A stretch of 64,000 nt of DNA, from positions 1 to 64,000 of the forward strand of contig JBGSNX010000039.1 in the NCBI GenBank assembly GCA_041739465.1. Reading direction: 5' to 3'. Below, piece after piece: positions 1 to 8,156 of this stretch. Numbering within the stretch: the first letter of the stretch is position 1; each line of letters opens with the position of its first letter. The notes beneath the pieces were generated by a model. It was not told the origin of the DNA. It ran no database searches and saw only the letters and a program-made list of their open reading frames with translations. Both the position numbers and the translations under genes were made by a program. This stretch comes from BOKV01 sp041739465. GTDB lineage: Bacteria; Pseudomonadota; Alphaproteobacteria; Rhizobiales; Rhizobiaceae.

Positions 1-1
1 C

Positions 2-76
2 GTGGCAGTCGAAACGCCAATCCTCCATTTTCCGGCGGGCGTCGTCATGGCGGCTGGCCACCTGATGGTCGTCTGA
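2..76 (+). CDS. 3' end of an unidentified CDS (partial at window start)
   Basis: One frame stays open from the window edge to a TGA at 74-76. It gives 24 residues ending in a small hydrophobic tail (PAGVVMAAGHLMVV), which looks more protein-like than the alternatives. Another + frame is also open from the edge and runs to a TGA at 91-93, but its product is Arg/Gly/Pro-rich. The piece is too short to assign a family. It lies 28 bp upstream of the flavin oxidoreductase on the same strand, so the two could be co-transcribed. Confidence 0.25.
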   Translation: MAVETPILHFPAGVVMAAGHLMVV

Positions 77-104
77 TAGCATTGCAAGTTTGAGGAACGC
101 GCTC

Positions 105-1106
105 ATGATACGAACCCCATTCACCACTGCATTTGGTCTCAGCTATCCGATTGCCCAGGCACCGATGGGTGGCGCAGTTACCGTCGATCTCATCTGCGCG
201 GTTTGCGAAGCTGGTGGCCTGGGGATGCAGGGCGTCTCTTGGCATGAACCTGAATCGATTGCTTCAGAGATCGGGGCAATCCGACGGCGCACGGCGCGAC
301 CGTTCGCAGTCAATTTGGTATTGGAGTGGGACCAGCACGCGCGACTTGCACAGTGCATTGATGCCGGGGCGCCAGTGATATCGCTCTTCTGGGGGGATCC
401 CACGGCATATTTTCCGGCCCTCCGCGCCGCGAAGGTCAAGACCATCGTCACCGTCGGATCTGCCGATGAAGCGAAGCGTGCCGCCGATCTGGGCGCAGAC
501 GCGATCTGCACTCAAGGGGTTGAGGCTGGCGGTCATGTCTTGGGTCAGGTTGGCACAATGGTGTTGTTGCCCGCTGTTGTGGACGCGGTGTGGCCGCTTC
601 CTGTGATCGCCGCAGGGGGTATCGCCGATGGGCGTGGGCTAGCCGTAGTGCTGGCGCTGGGCGGGGCAGGTGCATGGATTGGTACGCGCTTCTTGGCGAC
701 GCCCGAGGCAAATGTGCATGACGACTGGAAACGCCGCATCGTCGCGGCGCGAGAAACAGAGACCGTCCATACCGAGTTGTTTGATCTTGGCTGGCCGAAC
801 GCGCCACACCGGGTGTTGCGCAACAGCACCTACGATCAGTGGGACGCCGCCGGGCGTCCGCCCTCGGGCCGGCGACCGGGCGAGGGTGAACTGGTGGCAC
901 GGCAACTGGACGGTCTAGCGCTCCTACGGTACGACGACAGCCCGGCAAGCGCGGGCGCCACCGGCGAGATAGAGGCTACGTGCCTTTATGCTGGCCAGTC
1001 GGCAGGGTTGGTTCACGACATCACGCCGGCGGGTGAGCTCGTCAGGCGGATCGGTGCCGAAGCAGAAGCAGCGCTTGCCCGCGTTGAGTCCCTCCGCTGG
1101 ACGTGA
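105..1106 (+). CDS. NAD(P)H-dependent flavin oxidoreductase / nitronate monooxygenase family
   Basis: FMN-dependent TIM-barrel enzyme of the 2-nitropropane dioxygenase/nitronate monooxygenase family, acting on nitronates or as an enoyl-ACP reductase-like oxidoreductase in the cytoplasm. Visible marks are the N-terminal PIAQAPMGG strand, the GVEAGGH segment that carries the family His, and the FMN phosphate-binding stretch AAGGIADGRG followed by GAWIGTRF. I chose ATG 105 because TGAGGA at 91-96 gives a well-spaced ribosome site. A TTG at 90 would add five residues and destroy that spacing. At 333 aa the length is normal. The next gene converges from the other strand beyond a decayed LysR fragment, so this gene ends its transcript. 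The substrate cannot be told from sequence. Confidence 0.85.
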   Translation: MIRTPFTTAFGLSYPIAQAPMGGAVTVDLICAVCEAGGLGMQGVSWHEPESIASEIGAIRRRTARPFAVNLVLEWDQHARLAQCIDAGAPVISLFWGDPTAYFPALRAAKVKTIVTVGSADEAKRAADLGADAICTQGVEAGGHVLGQVGTMVLLPAVVDAVWPLPVIAAGGIADGRGLAVVLALGGAGAWIGTRFLATPEANVHDDWKRRIVAARETETVHTELFDLGWPNAPHRVLRNSTYDQWDAAGRPPSGRRPGEGELVARQLDGLALLRYDDSPASAGATGEIEATCLYAGQSAGLVHDITPAGELVRRIGAEAEAALARVESLRWT

Positions 1107-1308
1107 TTGCGAAAGGTGTTGTCTTGCTGTGCCTTTGGTTTTTTGCTCAGTAGAATGATTGTGTACGCGGCCAGCTGTGGACCTCAAACTGGAAAGGCCA
1201 TGTTGCGGGATATTCTTTCAATTGACTTCTGAGGCCTAGCCGCCAGAAGTGGCATGTAACGTGGTATGAATTCGCCGAATATGTAAAAAACCTTTTATTT
1301 TCAATGCT

Positions 1309-1539
1309 TTAGATCGCACATATAGCGGACACCCTCTCCGCCACCGATACCGGGATCCAACCAGCTGGAGTGCCTAGGCTCTGTTCAAGGTCAGCTATGC
1401 GGCGGCTGATCGTGGACAGGGGCTCTGAGAGATGGCGGGCAGCAGCGGCGAACCCGCCTTGTTCCACGACATGGACGAAGTGCTGCCATTGTACACCCGT
1501 TTCATGGCTCAGCTTCGCTGCGGCTGAACCTAGGCTTCG
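1309..1539 (-). pseudogene. LysR-family regulator remnant (HTH part only)
   Basis: The minus strand here reads in one frame as a winged helix-turn-helix of LysR type: WQHFVHVVEQGGFAAAARHL, then SEPLSTISRRIADLEQSLG. It reaches a TAA at 1309-1311. The effector domain is missing and there is no start codon upstream: the frame is closed by the TGA at 1540-1542 that also ends the DUF1513 gene. This is the DNA-binding end of a lost regulator left in a 433-bp gap. The rest of the gap (1107-1308) shows no gene. Confidence 0.6.
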
Positions 1540-2625
1540 TCACTGAGCCGGTATGGCGGCGATGTGGTTGTCCCAGGCAACATCATGGTGGCTTGCCCCG
1601 AAGCTGCCGTTCTCCGAAGAAAATACAAATCCGCTACTGCCGCCTGCAACGCCGTAAACACGGCTTGCCCGGTATTCATTCACTACCTCAGCATTGGCGC
1701 TGTCGAGGATGAGCGCCGTTCCTTTGTCTGGCGAAGTGAAGGCGATCAGGCTTCCATCCCTGCTGGCGGCAACCGAGCCGACATAATTGTTCAGTGCGGC
1801 AAGCTGGCTCTCGGGAAGTGGGGCAAAATGCAGGCCGTCATGAAGGCTGGCGTGGCCGATCAGCGGCGGGCTTTCAAGTTCGCTGCCTTCCCATTGCCCG
1901 CCGAACCAGACCCTTTGGCCTTTGCCGGCAGCAAGATGGCGCAGCGACAGCCGCGAGAGCCCGGCAGGGGGTTCAAGCCGCGCAGACAACGAACCGTCCC
2001 GGGTGTCGACAAAGGCGATCGACGGCTGCATGCTGTCCAGGTTGAGCTTGGCGCGCCCGCTTTCAGGATGGGTCAGGATGCCGCCATTGGCGATGCACAG
2101 CGTATGGCCGTCTTCCATCAACACCATGTCATGCGGGTCAAGTCCGAAGGATTGGAACTCACCGATCCTGCTATAATTTGCGCCCGCATCCCAGATGCCG
2201 ATAACACCCCGGTCGTTCTCGAAATCATTCTCTGTGGTGTAAAGCAGCCGGCCATCTGCGTTGAAAATTCCGTGGCCGAAGAAATGTCGGCCTTGCGGAG
2301 TGGCAAGCGCGGCAGGCTCAGCACCATGCTTGTCGAGAGCTAGCGCAAAGCTTCCGGGCCGCCGCGCAAATGCAACCATCCGGCCGGTCTTGCCAGAGAC
2401 GGCAAAGCCATGGCCGCGATCCGGCAACGCAGCCTCGCGGATGATTGTTCCCTGTTCGGTGAGAATGGCGATGCCATGGCTGCCGTCTTTCTTGCGGCAG
2501 GCGGAAATAAACACAGCATCGGTGCTCAGCAATGCTTCAGCGGCCCGCGGTGTAAGCAGGCTCAACAGCCCGGCGCCCGCACCTTTGAGGAATGCGCGGC
2601 GGCAAATCGGATGCTCAGTCGCCAT
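1540..2625 (-). CDS. DUF1513 domain protein, Tat-exported
   Basis: Periplasmic protein of the DUF1513 family, a predicted beta-propeller-like protein found at the end of imelysin iron operons. The start at 2625 gives a clean twin-arginine signal peptide (RRAFLKG followed by a hydrophobic stretch and TPRAAEA), so it is probably exported folded. An earlier in-frame start at 2679 would bury that signal behind 18 extra residues. The body (361 aa) has repeated short propeller-like motifs such as DPHDMVLMEDGHTLCIANGG. It overlaps the upstream imelysin-like gene by 11 bp, so translation is coupled. Its biochemical role in iron acquisition is not established. Confidence 0.85.
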   Translation of the reverse strand: MATEHPICRRAFLKGAGAGLLSLLTPRAAEALLSTDAVFISACRKKDGSHGIAILTEQGTIIREAALPDRGHGFAVSGKTGRMVAFARRPGSFALALDKHGAEPAALATPQGRHFFGHGIFNADGRLLYTTENDFENDRGVIGIWDAGANYSRIGEFQSFGLDPHDMVLMEDGHTLCIANGGILTHPESGRAKLNLDSMQPSIAFVDTRDGSLSARLEPPAGLSRLSLRHLAAGKGQRVWFGGQWEGSELESPPLIGHASLHDGLHFAPLPESQLAALNNYVGSVAASRDGSLIAFTSPDKGTALILDSANAEVVNEYRASRVYGVAGGSSGFVFSSENGSFGASHHDVAWDNHIAAIPAQ

Positions 2626-3697
2626 CGGCAAAGGAAAACCCCGCTGCCAACCCCGACGCAGGCGCAAACTCCTTGTCAAACCGGGAGATCAGGCTTCCAA
2701 GCAGCAAATCGGTCAGGACCAACCGCTGCCGCTGCCCGGGATCGGCGAGAAACCTGTCGACCGGTCCGCTCACCCCTGACGCGACGTCGAGGGTCTCCCT
2801 GAATTCGAACCGGATGGATTCTGCAATGCTGGCGACTTCGCTCGGCAGAAGCGCTTCCATTGCCGATTCTTCAAACAGTGTCTGCAGGCCCACAACATTG
2901 GCGGCAATGCTTGGCGCGGTTAGACCTGAGCGCCAGAAAACGGCAAGCTTGGGCTTGTCACGCCCTTGCGCAATGTCGACAAAGCCCCGGATTCGGATGT
3001 CGCGTATCGCTTCCAAGCCATGCACCATCGTGGCAAGCAGTTCGTTCAGCGTTGCTGCCGCCGCGTCGGCCTCGCGCCCAACCACCCATTTCGCGGATGC
3101 CGGGCTGCCCGCTGCCCATTCGCCAACCAGTTCGTCGCCGATCATGTAAAGATTTGCGGCAATCGCCTTGGCATAGCTGCACCGGAATGCATCACCGCTC
3201 GCAAATGCGTCGCTTCCGGTTGCGTAGAGGATGAACTCAAGCGCGCCGAGGCCCTGGACGGCGACGCTTTTTTTCGCCAGCGATTGCGCCGACAATGCGG
3301 ATTCATCACCTGTTGCCAGCAATTCCTGCACCTGCTTGAGACCAGTGCTTTTGCGGTCCGGCCAGAACAGTACCCGTTCAAGCCGATTGTTGGAGAGCAC
3401 CGGGCCAAACCTGATGAATTCAACTTGCGCCCAGGCCTTTACCGTTTGCGCAAACTCGAAATTCACTGCGTCAAGCAATTCGTTTGAAGGCGCCTGGCAC
3501 AAGGCGGTGATGGCGTTTTCCAGTTTTCCGGCCGATTGCATGTAACGCAAATAGCCCGGCCGGATGACATCCTCGACGGTGCGTTGCATCACCATGCGAA
3601 CGTCGCCGGAACTTACCCGGTTTTCATCCGTGGTTTGCGCTTTTGTTGGCGTCACCAGAAGTGCAAGACCGAGAGCCAAGGCCATCATACGGATCAT
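2615..3697 (-). CDS. imelysin-like periplasmic protein (second copy, degenerate motif)
   Basis: Imelysin-family helical protein with a signal peptide (MIRMMALALGLALLVTPTKA, cleavage near residue 20). The family is linked to periplasmic iron handling (IrpA, EfeO/EfeM). Where family members have GxHxxE, this copy has GLGALEF, so the His is replaced by Gly while the Glu is kept. The upstream operon copy keeps the full motif (GYHAIEF). Length (360 aa) is normal. It overlaps the di-haem gene upstream by 4 bp and the DUF1513 gene downstream by 11 bp. The changed residue suggests that this copy is a structural partner or has a different ligand, which is inference. Confidence 0.82.
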   Translation of the reverse strand: MIRMMALALGLALLVTPTKAQTTDENRVSSGDVRMVMQRTVEDVIRPGYLRYMQSAGKLENAITALCQAPSNELLDAVNFEFAQTVKAWAQVEFIRFGPVLSNNRLERVLFWPDRKSTGLKQVQELLATGDESALSAQSLAKKSVAVQGLGALEFILYATGSDAFASGDAFRCSYAKAIAANLYMIGDELVGEWAAGSPASAKWVVGREADAAAATLNELLATMVHGLEAIRDIRIRGFVDIAQGRDKPKLAVFWRSGLTAPSIAANVVGLQTLFEESAMEALLPSEVASIAESIRFEFRETLDVASGVSGPVDRFLADPGQRQRLVLTDLLLGSLISRFDKEFAPASGLAAGFSFADGD

Positions 3698-5274
3698 AAC
3701 GACTCCAGGAAATCTGTCAGGGCTTTTCGGCTGGCGGTGTCCATGCCGACGAACTTGTCGCGCGACGCCTGTGCCTCACCGCCATGCCACAGGATCGCTT
3801 CGGTAAGGCTTCGCGCCCGGCCATCATGCAAAAAGAAACTGTGTCCACTCACCGTCCGGGTCAAGCCGATACCCCACAATGGCGGGGTGCGCCATTCGCG
3901 CCCATTGGCCTGGCCGACAATCTGGCCGTCAGCAAGCCCTTCGCCCATATCGTGCAGCAGGAAATCCGAATAGGGCCAGATCAGCTGGAAGGCATGTGCC
4001 TTCTGGCTGGCGTCGCGCCGGGTGACGAACTTGGGCTGATGGCAGGAAATGCAGCCGGCGTTATAAAACAATTGCTTGCCCGCAAGCACATTGGCCGCTT
4101 CGACATCGCGCCGCGCTGGAACGGCAAGGTTGGCTGAATAGAACGTCACCAGATCAAGAACCGGGTCCGGCGCTTCGGTGTTACCCAGCCGCGCCTGCAC
4201 ACCATCCGGCATTGCCAGACATTCGGCCTGCGCTTTCGTGCAATCCCCGTGCGAATTGGGAACATCTGGCGTTGAGATGCCAATGTCTCCGGCAAACGCC
4301 CCGGCTGATTGCGACCGCACGCTCGGATTTTCCGCTTTCCAGCCAAACCGGCCAAGCAGATTGCTTGCACCGGGGCCACGCACCCTCTGCATCTTGCCGG
4401 AAATGCCGTTCCCGTCAGCGTCCTGTGGATCAGCGAGCGCGGCGATGTCTGCCTCGTGAATGGCCTCGACAAGGCCTAGCCCGATCATCGGCGGCGCAAT
4501 GCGCGGCGAAAGCGTGGTGGCGGGATCAAGTGGCCCGTGCGAAAGGCCAGTTACCGAATAGGTCGGCTTGCGCAACATGACGGTTTCGCCACCATTGAGC
4601 GGTACGGCAATTTCAAAATAGGCGATCTGCATCCTGCCTTCGCCCGCCAGGCCCTGGACTGCCTGGTCCTGCAATTGCGATCCATAAACCGGATCCTGGA
4701 AATTCAGCGCCTCAAACTGGGATAGTGCCGCTTCCTCGTCTGCATTTGCCGGGCCGCGTGCCAGCCGCAAGAACATCGATGTTGCGTCCGCTGCGCCTTC
4801 TGGCGGGTGACCGCGGCCATCCTTGATGTGACAGCCCTGGCAGGACCGCGCGTTGAACAACGGGCCAAGCCCGTCGGAGGCCTGCGTCGAGGAAGGCGCC
4901 GACACCCAGACCTTGCGGAACAAGGCGTTTCCAAGCTTGAAATCGCGCTCGCCTTCAAAGGTGAGATTGGCGCTGAATTGTGAAAAGGCGTCGCGGTTGA
5001 TGAGCTTGCGCGAAGTAGCCCCGCCGCCCTGCATGGCCTCAAAGGCTTCGGCCTTGCTGAAGTTACTGGCTGGGCGGGTTACTGCCGAAACGCGTTTGTG
5101 GTCCTTGGCCGAAAGGTCCGCCCGCCCGGCATTTTCACCAGCATGGGCAGGTGATGCGGGCGCAAAAAAGCCTGGGGCTGCGCATAGAAACGCAATGACC
5201 GCCAGCGCCGGAAGCGCCAGCACTGGCAGTCTTGCAAACCTTGGATACAAATCCGGGCTCATGGAACCGATCAC
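3694..5274 (-). CDS. di-haem oxidoreductase family (DUF1111) c-type cytochrome
   Basis: Secreted c-type cytochrome of the DUF1111/di-haem oxidoreductase family (often annotated thiol oxidoreductase). There is an N-terminal hydrophobic export segment ending ASPAHA. The first haem motif CQGCH lies near residue 145 and the second CISCH near residue 408. Total length is 526 aa. The GTG start at 5274 overlaps the stop of the upstream imelysin gene (GTGA); ATG 5262 is an alternative four codons in. In this operon type the cytochrome is thought to support redox steps on iron at the periplasmic side of the membrane. That role is inferred from gene neighbourhood, not from this sequence. Confidence 0.87.
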   Translation of the reverse strand: MIGSMSPDLYPRFARLPVLALPALAVIAFLCAAPGFFAPASPAHAGENAGRADLSAKDHKRVSAVTRPASNFSKAEAFEAMQGGGATSRKLINRDAFSQFSANLTFEGERDFKLGNALFRKVWVSAPSSTQASDGLGPLFNARSCQGCHIKDGRGHPPEGAADATSMFLRLARGPANADEEAALSQFEALNFQDPVYGSQLQDQAVQGLAGEGRMQIAYFEIAVPLNGGETVMLRKPTYSVTGLSHGPLDPATTLSPRIAPPMIGLGLVEAIHEADIAALADPQDADGNGISGKMQRVRGPGASNLLGRFGWKAENPSVRSQSAGAFAGDIGISTPDVPNSHGDCTKAQAECLAMPDGVQARLGNTEAPDPVLDLVTFYSANLAVPARRDVEAANVLAGKQLFYNAGCISCHQPKFVTRRDASQKAHAFQLIWPYSDFLLHDMGEGLADGQIVGQANGREWRTPPLWGIGLTRTVSGHSFFLHDGRARSLTEAILWHGGEAQASRDKFVGMDTASRKALTDFLESL

Positions 5275-6525
5275 TGGAAGACTGCACCGGGATTGTCGAG
5301 ACTATCGGAACCTTCCAATTCGATTGCCGAAAGTGCAAGGGCCGCAACTGCTTTTTCGATAACCTTTGTCTGGGCAATCAGCGCGTCAATCGCCGTCTGC
5401 ACCAGCGCATTGCCAGCATCATTGCCTTCGCCGATCAACTGGTCATAGGCTTCGCCCGCCTTGGCTTTTGCTTCAATTGCCTGCAATGCGCTGACGCTCG
5501 TATCAAGCGCCGCGCGCAATTCGGCGTCCAGCGCAGCGTTCTTTTCCGCCACGAGCCCGGAAAGCGAAGCGCCGGCTATTTTCGTGCCGTCCGGCCGCTC
5601 ATAGGAGCCAAGGTAGACATTGCGGATACCGATTGCGTCATAAAGGTGCGAAATGTGGGTGTTGTCCGAGAAACAGTCATGCTCTTCCTCCGGATCGTGC
5701 AGCAACAGGCCGAGCTTCATGCGCTCGCCAGCCAACTCGCCATAGGAAAGCGACCCCATTCCGGTGAAGATGGTTGCAATGCCTTCCTGCGGTCCAGCTT
5801 CGAGCAATGCGGCCCGCGCTGCGCCGCCTTCGGCCCAGTTTGCAGCCATCTCGGAGAGATCGGCAACCAGCAAGTCGGAAGCCGCTGCCAGATATTGCGC
5901 CCTGCGTTCGCAATTGCCACCTGTGCAATTGGCAGTATCAAAGTCGGTGTGTGGCCGGTTGCCTGCGCCCGGTCCCGTGCCATTGAGGTCCTGGCCCCAA
6001 AGCAGAAATTCAATGGCGTGATAGCCCGTCGCCACATTCGCTTCGCTGCCACCCGCTTCCTGCAGAGTTTCGGCAAGAAATTGCGGCGTGATTTTGCTGG
6101 CATCAACTTTCACGCCGTCAATTTCGAGGGTCGTGTTGGCAATCACATTGGCGGTGAACAGCGCGTTTTCATCGCTCTCTGCGCCGTAGCCTGCATCAAC
6201 ATAATCGATCAGGCCTTCATCCAGCGGCCATGCATTGACGCGCCCTTCCCAGTCATCAACGACCTTGTTGCCGATGCGGAAAGCCTCAGTCTGCTGATAG
6301 GGTTTGCGCGCGTCCCGCCATGCGCTGCGAGCAGCGGCAAGCGTTTCCACTGAAGGTTTCTGTACCAGCCCATCAATGGCCACATCGAGGATTTTGGCGG
6401 TCGCGAGCGAATCTTCATATCCGGCAAGCGCGATGTTCGCATAGTTGGAAACAACGTCCGCGGGATCGGCTGCAAGCGAGGCGGCAGGCCAGCAGCGCAA
6501 GTGCGGTGAGCAATCTGGACATCAT
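5271..6525 (-). CDS. imelysin family iron-regulated protein, signal peptide frameshifted
   Basis: Imelysin (IrpA/EfeO-like) periplasmic protein with the intact GxHxxE motif (GYHAIEFLLWG) and a CFSDNTHISHLYDAIGI segment. The main frame is open only from 6500 and would start inside the signal peptide. A strong ribosome site (TAAAGGAG, 6530-6537) sits before ATGATG at 6525/6522, but that start reads MMSRLLTALALLA and then shifts out of frame. Removing one G of the GG at 6487-6488 fuses the two into MMSRLLTALALLAAASLAADP, an ideal signal peptide. The gene is therefore either frameshifted in this strain or carries a one-base sequence error. It is the second gene of the iron operon, 19 bp after the preceding stop. 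Confidence 0.85.
6487..6488 (-). other. one-base frameshift in imelysin signal peptide
   Basis: One extra base in a GG/CC pair separates the well-placed start codon and hydrophobic leader from the mature imelysin frame. Deleting it restores a continuous leader of about 20 residues with an alanine-rich cleavage site. Confidence 0.7.
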
Positions 6526-6544
6526 GGAACTCCTTTATCTAACT

Positions 6545-7042
6545 TTATTGAAGGGTGACTGACCGGCTGCGAACGAGCACATCCTCGATGGCAACCAGCG
6601 GAACGGGCTGTAGTTTCTGGCCGAAACTGCGAAGGGTAATGGCAAAATTTGCTGCTGCAAATGCAACCTCCTCGCATCTTGCGGCACAGGTGATGTGATC
6701 AAGGCAGGTGCGTACAGCGTATTCATCGCCGTTCTGAATGCCTGAGATGAGACCCAGCAACAAAACTTCATCGCGCGTGACATGGTGCGCGCCGGCAGGA
6801 AACGCTTTCAGCGGGCAGCCATTGCAAAATGCCAATTGCGAGACGAAGAGATCAAGGGCCTGCAGCCCGGCTGCAGCCTGTCTTTGCGGCAAGATAGACA
6901 GGAACAGTGCTCGGGCAGCTTCAAAGCCGCTTTCCCGCTCTAATGCCTGGGCGGCTTGCCAGTACCGGCAGCCATCCAGGACCAGCCGTTCCGCAGGCAA
7001 AGTGAAATAGCACCCCGTTCGGGGTGAATTGTGGTTTCTCAT
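6545..7042 (-). CDS. unknown 165-aa protein, first gene of the iron operon
   Basis: I do not recognise this protein. It has no signal peptide and no membrane segment. It contains scattered cysteines, including CNGC near the middle and CLDHITCAARC further on, and an alanine-rich helical C-terminal half. ATG 7042 has GAGGA at a good distance; ATG 7054 lies four codons upstream without a ribosome site. It leads the operon, ends 19 bp before the imelysin start, and lies just downstream of the candidate Irr box. A cytoplasmic metal-binding or regulatory role would fit the cysteines and context, but that is speculation. Confidence 0.65.
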   Translation of the reverse strand: MRNHNSPRTGCYFTLPAERLVLDGCRYWQAAQALERESGFEAARALFLSILPQRQAAAGLQALDLFVSQLAFCNGCPLKAFPAGAHHVTRDEVLLLGLISGIQNGDEYAVRTCLDHITCAARCEEVAFAAANFAITLRSFGQKLQPVPLVAIEDVLVRSRSVTLQ

Positions 7043-7147
7043 GGCATTCCTCATTCAACCGGCTTCAAGGGCCGGATCAACCAGAATTTGGTCATAGGGG
7101 CCATCTGGCGTGCCCTCGTCAATGAAATAATCATGAAAAATCAACAG

Positions 7148-7164
7148 TCTGGAACTTTTCCAAA
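7148..7164. promoter_or_regulatory. candidate Irr box (ICE motif) of the iron operon
   Basis: The sequence TCTGGAACTTTTCCAAA is an interrupted palindrome with 7-base arms, 6 of 7 positions complementary, around CTT. It resembles the rhizobial Irr-binding ICE consensus as I recall it (TTTAGAA-N3-TTCTAAA). It sits about 106 bp upstream of the operon start codon at 7042. A similar element lies before the ferric-iron binding protein at 58613-58629. Confidence 0.6.
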
Positions 7165-7226
7165 CTGTGCGGGACAAACTGGCTGCAGTTCGGCTAGTGT
7201 CAACATGTCGAGAAAACGGATTTCGA

Positions 7227-8156
7227 ATGCCAACCCTGTCAATCTGCATCTGCACGTACAAGCGCCCGCAAGGTCTTGCCCGATTGCTAAAGGCGGTGAC
7301 GCCACAAGTTTCCACAGGGCGGGAAATTGTTGTTGTCAACGACGGCAGTCATGACCCTGCCTACGAGCAGGCGCTGATGCCGTTTCGGGACACCATTCGT
7401 TATTTGGTCAATCCATCCAATCTGGGCGTCGCCGAGAGCCGCAATGTGGTGGCGCGGGCAGCATCGGGGGAATATGTCGTCTACATTGACGATGACTGCG
7501 TGCCCCCGTCCTGGTGGATAGACTGGATTGACGCCAAGCTGGAAGCCTTTCCAAGCCTCGATATCGTGGCAGGACCAACCAGGCCTTTGCACCCTGAAAG
7601 CGGAAGCACCTTCATGTCGCGGATGCAGGCCCATTTCGGCTTCATCCCGCAGATTCACGAATGGGGTACAACCGTCGTTTTTCCGACCGCCAATCTTGCG
7701 GTCCGCCGCAAGTTTCTCCTCGATAATGGCGGATTCGGTTTTCCGGGCCCTTTTTTTGGCGCTGCCGAAGACACCGAGTTCGCCAACCGGGCGGCGCTTG
7801 CCGGCGGCAGGTTGGTTTCAGACCACCACTGGCCCGTGTGGCATGATGTGGGCGAGTCCTATCGCTCGCTGGCCCGGCGGTATGGGCGCTATGGTTTTTC
7901 GAACGGTGCCTTGACCGTTCTTGCCACCAGTCCGCCAGGTCACGACAAGATCAGGCACATGACCTACAGCGGTCTGCGCTGGCAATTCGAGTTTTACTGG
8001 AAGAAGGTTTGGGCTGAAGCCGTGAGCCATCCCGGCCCATTGCCCGAGCGTTGGGCCGCAGCCTGGGCTGCTCTGGGCGTACACATGCTTTACGAATACT
8101 CGGCGATCCGCGGCAGGGACAAAGCCAGTGGCATTTTCAAGAACCGGCCATCCTAG
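7227..8156 (+). CDS. family 2 glycosyltransferase
   Basis: GT-A fold inverting glycosyltransferase. It starts MPTLSICICTYKRP, the usual nucleotide-binding first strand, has the metal-binding IDDDC motif near residue 90, and a later EDTEFANR motif of the acceptor/catalytic region. No membrane segment is evident, so it is cytosolic or peripheral. I chose ATG 7227 because the domain begins at once there; the upstream in-frame GTG at 7167 adds residues overlapping the Irr box region. It converges with the following glycosyltransferase, the two stops overlapping by 4 bp. It may belong with the 8.1-13.8 kb cluster; donor and acceptor are unknown. Confidence 0.86.
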   Translation: MPTLSICICTYKRPQGLARLLKAVTPQVSTGREIVVVNDGSHDPAYEQALMPFRDTIRYLVNPSNLGVAESRNVVARAASGEYVVYIDDDCVPPSWWIDWIDAKLEAFPSLDIVAGPTRPLHPESGSTFMSRMQAHFGFIPQIHEWGTTVVFPTANLAVRRKFLLDNGGFGFPGPFFGAAEDTEFANRAALAGGRLVSDHHWPVWHDVGESYRSLARRYGRYGFSNGALTVLATSPPGHDKIRHMTYSGLRWQFEFYWKKVWAEAVSHPGPLPERWAAAWAALGVHMLYEYSAIRGRDKASGIFKNRPS

